A DNA stretch of 64,000 nucleotides from Calamus simplicifolius (lineage: Eukaryota > Streptophyta > Magnoliopsida > Arecales > Arecaceae). The stretch spans positions 512,141 through 576,140 of the forward strand of contig UESW01004011.1 of NCBI GenBank assembly GCA_900491605.1, in the 5' to 3' direction. The position numbers and the translations under genes were made by a program. Shown here piece after piece: positions 22,079 through 32,668 of the stretch (position 1 is its first letter; each line of letters begins with the position of its first letter). The notes under the pieces are model-generated. The model did no database searches. It was not told where the DNA came from and was given only the letters and a program-made list of their open reading frames with translations.

Positions 22079-22970
22079 AGAGAAGAGGCTGTCCGCGACC
22101 CTCGGGATCCACCGGCAGGCATCAAAATGCGCTAGAAAGGCCCTTTCCAGCTCTCAGAAAGAGTCGATGCTGTGGGGGGACAAGCGCGAGCAGCCTTTCG
22201 CAAAGTAGTAGGGAAAGCCTTGCAGAGAAGGGCGTCCGAGGCACCCTAGACTTGCATCATAGCCTTGTAACTCTCGAGGTGGTCGAGAGAATCCATCATA
22301 CCATCATACGGATCTATCTGGGGGAATCAGAATCTAGAGGGGATGGGCTCCTCCAGTATCCGGCGAGTATAAGGAGGACGAGTGTCATATTCCTCCTTCG
22401 GTTGATTGTTGATCTTCCTGGCGAGCTCGTCTAGTCACCGGTTGTACTCATCCAGGCGCTCCTCCACCTGGCGGCTGATTATTGGGGCCCTCCAAGACGG
22501 CTCGAAGGATGAAGAAGAGGAAGAAGAAGGAGAAGGAGAAGGACACGAAAGGTGGGATTTCTGCTTTGGTTCCTCCTGGCGGTGCAGCTCTGGAGGAAAC
22601 TTGCTCGGGCCACAATCAGGGGATCACGGTCGCTTGGGGGGCTCACGGCGAGGCTTCCTTGGGGAAGCCTGGCGACGACCGGCCTCTCACTGAGGAGAGC
22701 CTCCCCTTGCAGACTATTGACTAGTAGAGGGAGCAGTCTGATGCTGGGTGGCCATGGACTGCTGCTGTTGAAGTCCATGGACCATGGCGGTGAGAGTCTG
22801 AACTTGTCGAGTGAGAGTTGCCAGCTGCTCTGCAGCCAGAGCAGCCGCCTCTGGTTGCGGGGAGGTAACGGGAGGATCAGCGGCAGGGAGGTTGGTCTCC
22901 TGCTGCCTAGCCGGGGGAAGATGCCCCCAGGGTGACTAACTGAGGCATCCCGAGCTCGTGTCATCACCAT
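22079..22970 (-). pseudogene. G1 gag N-terminus, broken
   Basis: The likely start is the ATG at 22970 (MVMTRARDASVSHPGG). A shift near a C run moves the frame to a Gln-rich stretch (VQTLTAMVHGLQQQQS), then stops. The gag domain is recognisable near 22330-22100 (PQIDPYDGMMDSLDHLESYK; AFPYYFAKG). Several stops interrupt it. Gag forms the virus-like particle. Confidence 0.7.
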
Positions 22971-23039
22971 TATTGGGAGAGGGAGAGGAAAAAAGAGGGG
23001 GATACTATAGGGTTCGGATCTTCTTTTCTTTTGTAGTTG

Positions 23040-23061
23040 CCCCCTACCTGGCGCGCCAATC
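23040..23061 (-). promoter_or_regulatory. Primer binding site of G1
   Basis: Immediately after the 5' LTR (minus strand) the sequence reads GATTGGCGCGCCAGGTAGG. TGGCGC at the LTR edge is the usual complement of a tRNA CCA end; I cannot assign the tRNA with confidence. Confidence 0.7.
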
Positions 23062-24579
23062 TGATGACGCCCGATCATCGGTCTTGAACATCGGGAGAAG
23101 AGAGCTGCTTAATCCACAAATCCACGCCTGGTCAGATGGCCAGTAAAAAAGTCTCAAAACCGAAAGGGTGCTCCGGTGGGGACCCTCCGACGCTCAAGTC
23201 AGCAACCGAGGTCACAGCTGAGGAAGAGCTCAGACGAGCTCCTCTTTAGGATGAGAAGAGTCCATAGAAAGGGGGAATCCATATCTGGGTATCAGGATAG
23301 CAAGCGTATGAGTTCGCGTACCTTGTTTCTGAGTGGACTTATCCTTTTATAGGGGGTTGATACCTGCACAACTACGTGGAGTTCCGTGAGAAGGGAATGT
23401 CTGCGGGGTTCGTGGGGGTTGCATGAATCTGGGCCGGTTGGTGGGTCCTGTCCCATCGGAGAGGGGGAAAAATGGCGGTTGGTGAGCCATGTCCCATCAG
23501 TCAGTGGAGCTGGCGGGTAGTTAGGTATGGTCCCATCAATAGAGCAGCCAGTGGGTGGTTGAACATGGTTGTGTTAGACGGCGTGGGTCAGAAGGATGGC
23601 AGCTTGAACAACCAGGACCGTTTTGGGGCCAACTTGGGAAAGTCGGGACTGCCTTGACTCTCCTAAGGGCGCCGAGGCTGAGTAGGGCCAACTCGGCCGA
23701 CCTGGAGATGCCGGGGCGGGGCCGACCAGGGATGGTCGGGGTTGACTCGGCTGACTGGGAGATGCTGGGGCCGAGCGGGTCCGACTTGGGGAAGTCAGGG
23801 CCGGCTTGGCCGGCTTGGAGATGCTGGGGCCGAGCGGGGTCGACTTGGAGAAGTAGGGGCCGACTCGACCGACTGGGAGGTGCCGGGGCCGAGCAGGGCC
23901 GACTTGGAGAAGTCGGGGCCGGCTCGGCCGGCTTGGAGAAGCCGGGGCCGAGCGGGGCCGACTTGGAGAAGTCGGGGCCGGCTCGGCCGACTGGGAGATG
24001 TCGGGGCCGACTTGGATAAGTCGGTGCCGGCTCGGCCGATTGGGAGGTGCCGGGGCCGAGCGGGGCTGATTTGGAGAAGTCGGGGCCGGCTCGGCCGACT
24101 GGGAGATGCCGGGGCCGAGTGAGGCCGACTTGGAGAAGTTGGGGCCGGCTCGACCGACTGGGAGGTGCTGGGGCCGAGCGGGGCCGACTTGGAGAAGTCG
24201 GGGCTGGCTCGGCCGACTGGGAGATGCCGGGGCCGAGCGAAGCCGACTTGAAGAAGTCGGGGCTAGCTCGACCGATTGAAAGGTGCCGGAGCTGAGCGGG
24301 GCTGACTTGGAGAAGTCGGGGCCGGCTCGGCCGACTGGGAGGTGTCGGGGCCGACTTGGAGAAGTCGAGGCCGACTTGGCCGATTGGGAGGTACCGGGGT
24401 CGAGCGGGACCGATTTGAAGAAGTCGGGGCCGATCCGGTCTACTGGGAGGTGCCGAAGCCGAATGTAGCCGACTTGAAGAAGTTGGGACTGGCTTGATCA
24501 ACTTGAAGATGTTAGAACAGAACTATCTTAAGCTTTTGATTTTGTTATAATTACTTTCATGACTACATCAGTTACAATA
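23062..24579 (-). repeat. G1 5' LTR (LTR2, 1518 bp)
   Basis: Homologous to LTR1 and LTR3. The ~59-bp array (23680-24515) has more units than LTR1, which explains the extra ~190 bp. A TATA (ctataaaagg, minus) lies near 23345-23356. The LTR terminus is mutated (ttacaata in place of ccacatca). The right flank aatat (24580-24584) is the second copy of the target duplication. Confidence 0.9.
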
Positions 24580-24584
24580 AATAT

Positions 24585-25009
24585 CACCGTGATATCCGTC
24601 GCCACTTGTGCAAGTGGGACGGTATTTAATTCGGTGAGACCTCGAGCAATAAATTATAACGTGGATGGTCCATGCACAGATCAATTAAGATGTGATAGGT
24701 TACCAGCTGCCTGATCTCCGTTAAGAAAACTTCCCTATCTGTCTATAATGTCTACAACGTACGATGTGATAGGTTACAGCTCACTGGCGTCGGGTCATGC
24801 AGACAACGAACATCACGTTTTTTTTTTTTTTTTCACAGGTGCATGATCCATGTACAGGTTAATTAAGATGGGTTAGGTTACCTTGATGCTTCCATAAAAA
24901 ACTCTCCCATCTCTCTATAATGTCTACAGAAGATACCTGATCGTCATGAGCATCCATAAGTGCACTGCAAACTTATTGATAAAGCTTTACTCCATATTGA
25001 AGCATGCAG
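24585..25009. repeat. M2: right part of the unit split by G1
   Basis: Near-identical to M1 (10908-11355), including gccacttg-gcaagtgg, the T run and the cataaaaaactctccc phrase. It continues directly into R3, showing tandem head-to-tail arrangement. Confidence 0.85.
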
Positions 25010-25781
25010 AAAGCTTCAAAAATTAAATATTTCAATAGAACCCTTCAACGTTCAAGTCAGTGATCAAAATTATAATCGTAAATTTGAGAAAACTCAATAA
25101 AGAGTTAGAGATCAAAATGCTCTCTGAGTGTTTGAGTATTTATACCTGATCAGAGGTCCTTCTTACCCGTTTTATAGATATTCCTTATCATCTAGCATCA
25201 TGTGAAGTCTCATGATGAATGGTGACTTTGTGAATAGATGATGACTTTTTGGGCTGAATGTCAGGATTAGTAGAATTTGTTCTATCTGATCTGGATGATT
25301 GGTACTTCAGGATGGACGATGACTTTTTGGGCTATCTAAGTAATTAGTACTTCATGATAAATGATGACCTTTTGGGCTTGATGTCAGAATTAATGGGATT
25401 TGTCTTATTAGGCATGCGGGCCATAGGCGGTTAGTGAGCCTGGTATTGTCAGGCACATGGACCGTAGGCAGTTGATGGGTTCAGTCCGAGAGCAAGGCTG
25501 CTAGAAAGTTGGGGTCGAGTTCAGAAATGAGGCCATCTTGAAGGTCAGGACTGAGTCCGAAGAAAAGGCCGTCTTGAAGGCTGAGACAGAGTTTGAAGAC
25601 GAGATCACCTTAAAGGCTAAGGCCGATATTTTTTGACTTTTATCGTTAATTAATTTTGATCGTTAAATTACATGTAGTTTTATCAATCGTATCATCTATA
25701 ATGCACGATAATTCATAATTTTTATGAACCTGGTTCAAACATCATTAAAATATATTTTATTGAACATTTGGATACTAATAC
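25010..25781. repeat. R3: third copy of R, left flank of solo LTR
   Basis: Very close to R2. It ends aatac (25777-25781), the left target duplication of LTR3, at the same unit position as G1. Confidence 0.85.
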
Positions 25782-27014
25782 TGATGACGCCCGATCACCG
25801 GTCATGAACGTCGGAAGAAGAGAGCTGCTTAATCCATGAATCCACGCTTGGTCGGATGGCCTGCAAAAAAGTCCCAAGATCGGAGGGGTGCTCCGGTGGG
25901 GACCCTCCAACGCTCAAGTCAGCAACCGAGGTCACAGCTGAGGAAGAGCTCAGACGAGCTCCTCTCTTTAGGATGAGAAGAGTCCACAGAAAGGGGGAAT
26001 CCATATCTGGGTATCAGGATAGCAAGCGTATGAGTTCGCATACCTTATTTCTGAGTGGACTTACCCTTTTATAGGGGGTTGATACCTGCACAACCACGTG
26101 GAGTTCCGTGAGAAGGGAATGTCCGCGGGGTTCGTGGGGGTTGCATGAATCTGGACCGGTTGGTGGGTCCTGTCTCATCGAAGAGGAGAAAAAATGGCGG
26201 TTGGTAAGCCACGTCCCATCAGTCAGTGGAGCTGGCGGGTAGTTAGGTCTGGTCCCATCAATAGAGCAACCAGTGGGTGGTTGAACCTGGTTGTGTTAGA
26301 CGGCGTGGGTCAGAAGGATGGCAGCTTGAACAACCAGGACCGTTTTGGGGCCAACTTGGGAAAGTCGGGACTGCCTTGACTCTCCTAAGGGTGCCGAAGC
26401 CGAGCAGGGCCAACTCGGCCGACCTGGAGATGCCGGGGCAGGGCCGACCAGGGATGGTCGGGGTTGACTCGGCTGACTGGGAGATGCTGGGGCCGAGCAG
26501 GGCCGACTTGGGGGAGTCGGGGCCGGCTCGGCCGCTTGGAGATGCCGGGACCGAGCGGGGTCGACTTGGAGAAGTCGGGGCCGACTCGGCCGATTGGGAG
26601 GTGCCGGAGCCGAGCCAGGCCAACTTGGAGAAGTCGGGGTCGGCTCGGCCGACTTGAAGATGCTGGGGCCGAGCGGGGCCGATTTGGAGAAGTCGGGGCC
26701 GACTCGGCCGACTGAGAGATGCTGGGGCCAAGCGTGACCGACTTGAAGAAGTCGGGGCCGGCTCGACCGATTGGGAGGTGCCGGGGCCGACTTGGAGAAG
26801 TCGAGGCCGGCTCGGCCGATTGGGAGGTGCCGGGGTTGAGCGGAACCAATTTGGAGAAGTCGGGGCCGATCCGACCTACTGAAAGGTGCCGAAGCCGAAT
26901 GTAGCCGACTTAAAAAGTCAGAACTGGCTTGATCGACTTGAAGATGCCAAAATATAACTATCTTAAGCTTTTGATTTTATTATAATTACTTTCATGGCTA
27001 CATCAGTTACAATA
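25782..27014 (-). repeat. G1 solo LTR (LTR3, 1233 bp)
   Basis: A complete LTR with flanks aatac/aatat and no internal domain. Its left half shares diagnostic bases with LTR1 (for example ggtaagccacgtccc, gcacaaccacgtgg). Its right end shares diagnostic bases with LTR2 (ccgaagccgaatgtagccga, ttacaata terminus). The array is shorter (26395-26940). Confidence 0.88.
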
Positions 27015-27369
27015 AATATCACCGTGATACCCGTCGCCACTTGAGCAAGTGGGACGGTATTTAGTTCGGTGAGACCTCGAGCAATGAAGTATGACGTGGA
27101 TGGTCCATGCACAGATCAATTAAGATGTGATAGGTTACCAGCTGCCTGATTCTTCCTTAAGAAACTTTCGTATCTGTTTATAATCGTACAACGTACGATA
27201 ATCCATATTTTTTATGAACCCGATTTTCCAAACATCATTAAAATTTTTTTTATTGAACATTTGGATGCTGACACAACCGGGACATCCCTTGCCACTTGAG
27301 CAAGTGGGAAGATATTTAGTTCGGTGAGGTCATTCCTCGAGCAATGAGTTATAACGTGGAAAAAGATAA
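27015..27369. repeat. M3 fused to R4-M4 remnants
   Basis: M3 (27020 to ~27200) breaks at caacgtacgat and continues as the end of an R unit (ataatccatattttttatg), with acgat shared by both parents at the junction. The R tail (about 27200-27270) is followed by the start of another M (gccacttgagcaagtggg to about 27362). This is a deletion of roughly 1 kb between neighbouring units at a short homology. Confidence 0.75.
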
Positions 27370-27669
27370 AGAGTTAGCCCCTTCTAATTAAGAAAATAAA
27401 AATGCTCATGAGGAAAGTGTACATTATTTTTTATTCCTTCATTTGAGCTCGCTTCCAAGACTTGATCAAGCCGAAACATGGACTGAAAATGAATGGGATC
27501 GATTTAGAGATATCCTCGTTTGAAGAATCGTCCATGCTGACTCTAGGGCTGATGCCATCGCCAACTCATTCACACAATTGAGCTGCATTTTCACAAATTA
27601 ATTTCATTATTACCGTTGATAATCAAAACAATTTCTGATTTGATCAAAAATTTTAAATTATACATATAT
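27370..27669. other. Unassigned sequence before G2
   Basis: No recognisable gene or repeat. One frame reads VHADSRADAIANSF, which might be a TE remnant, but the evidence is too thin for a call. Confidence 0.4.
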
Positions 27670-28673
27670 TGATGAAGAATAAAATCATCATTGTATTAAT
27701 ATTCGTGCACGTGTCAAAAAAATTAGAATCACTTTCAATTTTCGTCTATCAAGTGCTATGCTCGAAAAAAGATAAAGTTTCTCCGTCTCAGCAGAACCGA
27801 ATCATATCTCCATCCTGACAAAGCCGAATCACCTCCTTATCTCGGCGGAGGCGAACCGTTCTTATGCCTCGGCCTCGTCTCGGCCAGGTCGAACCATTTT
27901 TAAGCCCCGGCCTCATCTCGGCGGGAGCAAACCATTCTTATGCTTCGATCTCGTCTCGATCAGGCCGAGTCATTTTTATGCCCCAGCCTCATCTCGGCGG
28001 GGGCGAACCGTTCTTATGCCTCGGCCTCGTCTCGGTTAGGCCGAGCCATTCTCATGCCTTGGCGGGCCCAAAGTAGCCAAAAATCAAATATGACTCTTCG
28101 ACCACGTCAGCTCTCGTTGTCTCAAAAGGAAAATCAAGCCAGGCACATCCTGTTGCCCATAAATAGCCAAATAATAGAATAACCGAATCGCAAAGCTTCA
28201 AATCAGCCTCTCCAGCCGTCGATCCTCTTAATGAACAGGATTCGAATCTCGTCGGCTTCGTAAAAAACTTGATTTTGAATCAGATTCCCATCATTCTAGT
28301 TTTTTCATATTCCAAGACACGTTCGAAGAATCAGGTGAACAAACTGCCAACATTCGGACCGTCTATAAATACCTTTCTCAAAATCCTTTTAGGTGTGTTC
28401 ACTCCTTCACTGAAAAGCTCCATTGAAGCTCTAGCAGAGCTCCCCAGCTCCTCGAGAGGCCATTCTAGAGGGACTCTTCTGCAAGAGCCTTATTCTCATA
28501 TTTGTTTGTTGTAAATCTTCATTGACTTGGGCGTCGGAGGATCTTCTGCAGAGGGCCACCCCCAATGCTCCCTGCGTGAGGACTGTCTTGCAGGTTCTAC
28601 CTGGGCGAAAGATTAGCGTCTGGATCCGAAGGCGGGCCGCATCCGAGTTGGAGAACAAATTTCTATGGCAACA
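27670..28673 (+). repeat. G2 5' LTR (1004 bp)
   Basis: Begins TGATGAAGAATAAAATC and ends TTTCTATGGCAACA, matching 3618-4617. It holds CTCGGC/GCCGA words at 27800-28070 and TATA box TCTATAAATA near 28362. Confidence 0.9.
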
Positions 28674-28676
28674 AAT

Positions 28677-28694
28677 TGGCGCTAGAGGAAAGGC
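28677..28694 (+). promoter_or_regulatory. Primer binding site of G2
   Basis: TGGCGCTAGAGGAAAGG starts three bases after the LTR end. A TGGCGC start is common in plant gypsy elements; the tRNA is not assigned. Confidence 0.7.
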
Positions 28695-28756
28695 CTCAAG
28701 TCCCATAAACTTGTAATCAAGGAGATAAGGTTTGAAGTCAAAAGAACAACCCCTCA

Positions 28757-30300
28757 ATGGCTAATCGGACGAGAGCCACTTCTGATGCTCAGGATCAGGC
28801 CGCCTTCCAGAGGCCTGATCCCACGAACAATGCGGTGCCTCCATTACCGCCGCCGGCCGAGACTCCCTCACCACCGACAACCGCAGTAACCCAAGACCAG
28901 CTCACTACACTGGTTCAGCAAGTGCAAGCCCTTGCATAGTTGGTCCAAGGACTCCAGGAGGCTCCCCGCCCGACTGCCCCCGCTCCACAACTTCCTAATG
29001 GAGCTGCCGCCCCTGCTCCACCGGCAATCTCTTCTTCCAACCCGCCTGAGGTCGCGAGTCATCCCTAGTAGCCCAAAAGAGCTAGACCAGCGCAGCAAAG
29101 GGCAGTGGAGAGGAGCCCGCCTAGATCTCGGCGAGCTCACTCTCTCTCCGGTATCCTCCCATCATGACTTGATATCGTTACCATACTCCCCACGATCGGT
29201 CTCCCCTACTACCCGAGACGAGGGGATCCGGTGGCAAATTCGGAAGATGCGCTAAGAGTGGCATCAAGAGCTGGATGCCGTCAAGCAAGCTCCTCCTCCT
29301 CAATCGAAGGCAGAGCAAGGCATCCCCTTCTCTGAGGAGATCATGCGGGAAGTGATCCCTCCTCATGTCAAGCTTCCCACCATTGACCCGTACCATGGAT
29401 CTGCCGACCCCGATGACCATCTGAGCAGCTTCGATCCATCATGATGTTCCGGAACATCAGATGCAATCTTGTGTCGAGCCTTCCCCTCTACGCTTAGGGG
29501 GTCTGCCAGAACTTAGTTCAACAGCTTGAAGCCAAGTTCCATCAATTCTTTTGACGAGTTGAGTAGCCTATTCATCATCTAGTTTGTCAGCAGTCGCCGC
29601 CATCGGCGCAGATCTGATTCCCTCTCCGAGGTCAAGCGACAGGAGGGGAAATCCTTGAAGAATTATCTTGGCTAGTTCAATACGGTCATGCTGGAAGTAG
29701 ACCACCTCAATCACGAGGTGGCCATGTCCGCCTTGGCGCGCGAGGTGTCATAGGAGGATGACTTCTATCTAGCCCTGGAGGTCAACTATCCAAAGAGCCT
29801 CTACAACATAATGTCCTTGGTAGACAAGTACGCCAGGGTTGAGGAGTCGCGAAGGTCAGCCCGGGCCGAGCAATCGAGGAGAAAGGAGGCCAAGGGCTCA
29901 AAGAAGAGCCAATCCCTTCGCCATACAAGCCCGCCTCGTCGCCAAAGAGCTCTTCCATTGCTGTCTAGAGATCATACCTGGAGCTTTCGGAGGTTCAACC
30001 AGTACACCCCACTTATCGCGCCCAGAGCACAGATCTTGATGGAGATCGAATGCCAAATCCCCCGGCCACCACCTCCTTGAGGGAATGTAGCCCTGAGGGA
30101 TATGACCAAGTATTACCGATTCCATCGAGATCATGGGCATGACACCAAAGAATGTTGGCAGCTTCGGATGAGATTGAGCAACTCATTCGATGGGGCAGGC
30201 TGGACCGGTTTAGGAGAGCCCCCGAGCCAAATAATGGAGGAGACCGCTAGCCTGAGCCTTGCCAACCTCCTCCACCGAATCCACCGGTTGTTGGCAACGT
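28757..30300 (+). pseudogene. G2 gag, broken
   Basis: ATG at 28757 (MANRTRATSDAQDQAAFQ), a Pro-rich stretch, then a gag capsid region recognisable in changing frames: PHVKLPTIDPYHGSADPDDH near 29370, AKFHQFF near 29535, YLALEVNYPKSLYNIMSLVD near 29770. A knuckle-like YYRFHRDHGHDTKEC lies near 30110; the first Cys of the usual C-x-F-H motif is Tyr. Numerous stops and shifts. Confidence 0.8.
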
Positions 30301-30304
30301 TAAC

Positions 30305-30697
30305 ATGATAGCAACAATCAGCTCCTCGTTGACTCAGCCAGGTGAAGAAGAAAATCCACCAAAGAAGGCCCAGACCAATGAGCTTTCTTTTTCTGATGAT
30401 GACCTCCGGAAGATACAATATCCCCACGATGATGCTTTGGTTGTATCTCTTAATATGAATGACTATGATGTACATCGAATTTTGGTTGATAGTGGAAGCT
30501 CTGTTAATATTTTGTACTTTAATGCCTTTGAAAGGATAAAATTGCAAACAAAAAACCTCCGGACCATAAACTCCACTTTAGTGGGTTTCACTGGCGACGC
30601 TATTATCCCCAAGGGGGTCGTCACATTGGTGGTCCGAGCAGGCTCTTGGCCTATTATAGCCACTATTCACACAAACTTCCTCGTAACCAAGCTTTAG
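30305..30697 (+). pseudogene. G2 aspartic protease
   Basis: Residues 58-70 of the open frame read HRILVDSGSSVNI, the D-S-G active site of Ty3/gypsy protease (D62), followed by GFTGDA. The frame stops (TAG) at 30697 and the ILGRPG-like motif follows in another frame (AILGRPGQ near 30710). Confidence 0.85.
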
Positions 30698-31021
30698 TCT
30701 CCTTACAATGCCATACTCGGCAGACCTGGACAGATGCCCCTCCAGGCTATCATTTCTATCCCTTATCTCGTTATGAAGTTCCCTATCGAATGGGGAGTGG
30801 GAGTTGTCTAAGAAAATCAAGCTATGGCCTGGTAATGCTTCGTTGTTGACCTTCAATCTAAAAAGCCTGAGGTTGATGGACTAAATGCTCGGAAGAATTT
30901 TGCTGAACAGCGAGGAGAACCAGCCGAAGAGCTCGAGGAAATACCGCTCGATGAGGCTTGCCCAGATCAAACTATTAAAATTGGGTCACAATTAGAACGG
31001 GAGCCTCGGCGGTGCTTAATC

Positions 31022-31790
31022 GATTTTCTTCGAAGAAATGCTGACATCTTCGCTTGGTCTGCTTCGGATGTGCCAGGGATTAGCCCAGACATCATTGTCC
31101 ATTGTCTTGATGTGGATGAGACGTTTCGGCCAATCAAGCAAAAGAAAATAAGCTTTGCCTCTGAACGCCTAAAAGCTATTGAAGAGGAGGTTGATAAGCT
31201 CATCAAAGCCAACTTCATTCGGGAAGTAAACTATCCAAACTGGTTGGCAAATGTTGTCATGGTAAAGAAGTCGAATGGCAAATGAAGAATTTGCATCGAC
31301 TTTACGGACCTCAACAAAGCTTATCCAAAGGATAGTTTTTCTCTGCCTCGAATTGATCAGCTTGTGGATGCTACCTCGGGCCACCAGATGTTGACTTTCA
31401 TGGACGCTTATTCGGGCTATAATCAAATTCAAATGGCATCTAAGGATGAGAAAAAGACTGCCTTCATAATCGATCGAGGTATTTACTATTACCGAGTCAT
31501 GCCTTTTGGTTTGAAAAATATGGGTGCGACATGCCAAAGATTGGTTAATAAGGTTTTCATGCAACAAATCAGTCAGAACATGAAGGTTTATATTGATGAT
31601 ATGCCGGTAAAAAGCAAGAAAGCATTGTAGCACGTTAATGATCTTACAGAAAGCTTTGCCATACTCTGGAGGTATCATATGAAGCTTAATCCAACCAAAT
31701 GTGCCTTCGGAGTCAACTTTGGGAAGTTTTTGAGCTTCATGGTCTCCCAACGAGGCATTAAAGCAAATCCATAAAAAATTTGAGCCCTGC
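31022..31790 (+). pseudogene. G2 reverse transcriptase
   Basis: Motifs: FAWSASDVPGISPDIIVH (31046), NYPNWLANVVMVKKSNGK, DFTDLNKAYPKDSFSLPR, MDAYSGYNQIQM, VMPFGLKNMGATCQR, VYIDDMPVKSKK (YIDD in place of YVDD) and LNPTKCAFGVNFGKFL. A TGA replaces the W/S position after NGK (31283), a TAG lies at 31628, and more stops fall near 31770. Confidence 0.9.
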
Positions 31791-32400
31791 AGCAAATGGC
31801 GCCTCCATGGTCGGTCAAAGAAGTGCAGCGTCTTACCGAAATAATAGCGGCCCTCAACCGCTTTGTTGCTCAATCGGCCGAAAGATGTTTGCCCTTCTTC
31901 AAGGCACTTCGATCGGCTAAAAACTTCCAATGGACTTCGAACTGCCAGAAATCCTTCAAATATCTCAAGAAATACATCAGCTTGCCACCTCTTCTTAGCA
32001 GCCCGAGGCCCAAAGAGATGCTATATCTGTACCTGGCAGTCTCTAAAGGCACCATCGAGTCTGTGCTAATCTGAGAGGAAGCCAAAATTCAAAAGTCAAT
32101 CTATTATGTCAGTAAAATACTTTGGGATGTTGAGACGAGGTACACCCAAATTGAAAAGATGGTGTTGGCCCTGGTAACATCCGTTCAGAAATTATGGCCC
32201 TATTTTCAAGCACACACCATGGTAATCTTGACCGACCAGCCTATCAAATCAATCATTCATCATCCAGAGACATCATGCAGGATGACCAAGTGGGCTGTTG
32301 AACTAAGTGAGCATGACCTTCGATATCAGTCCTGCACGACAATTAAAGCATAAATTCTGGCAGATTTTCTCCTCAAGTGCACCATTCCTGAGGATGATTC
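31791..32400 (+). pseudogene. G2 RT-linked RNase H
   Basis: Connection VQRLTEIIAALNRFVAQSAE, then YLKKYISLPPLLSSPRPKE, SIYYVSKILWDVETRYTQIE and PYFQAHTMVILTDQ. Two or more in-frame stops. Confidence 0.82.
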
Positions 32401-32429
32401 CACTGCAGATACCTATGAGCAACCAAAGT

Positions 32430-32668
32430 CCGATGCTCTTTGGCTCCTTCATATAGATGGATCATCCAACGCAATTGATTTTGGCACCGGCTTGGTTCTA
32501 ACCAGTCTGGAGGGTGCGACCTTCGAGTATGGCATCCGTTTCTCCTTTTCAGCCTCTAGCAATGAGGCAAAGTATGAGGCTCTGCTTGCTAGACTTTGCA
32601 TCGCCCGTGATCTCAAAGTCAAGAAACTGAACGCTTATACTGACTCTTAGTTGGTGGCTGGCTACGTG
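32430..32668 (+). pseudogene. G2 second RNase H, 5' part, interrupted by copia-A
   Basis: WLLHIDGSSNAIDFGTG, then SNEAKYEALLARL, then AYTDS followed by TAG and LVAGYV: an archaeal-type RNase H, hallmark of Tat elements. Copia-A inserts right after LVAGYV, and G2 resumes at 42785. Confidence 0.85.

Larger units (their letters stand above)
12130..24579 (-). mobile_element. G1: complete Ty3/gypsy (Tat-like) element, 12.45 kb
   Basis: The element lies on the minus strand: 5' LTR 23062-24579, primer site, gag, PR, RT, RNase H, a second RNase H, INT (ending 17598), a 140-bp array, an antisense ORF, a polypurine tract and 3' LTR 12130-13460. LTR ends are TGATG...CATCA; the right end of the 5' LTR copy is mutated. 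Flanks gatac/aatat fit a mutated AATAC duplication. Two RNase H modules and the long 3' region with an antisense ORF point to the Tat lineage. Coding frames carry stops and frameshifts, so it is presumably not autonomous now. Confidence 0.9.

Noticed and set aside
27430..27600. Possible protein remnant (VHADSRADAIANSF)
   Set aside because: One short phrase without a supporting domain or frame continuity.
31169..31930. 253-codon minus-strand ORF over the G2 RT
   Set aside because: The plus strand encodes recognisable RT and RNase H; the minus frame has no motif.
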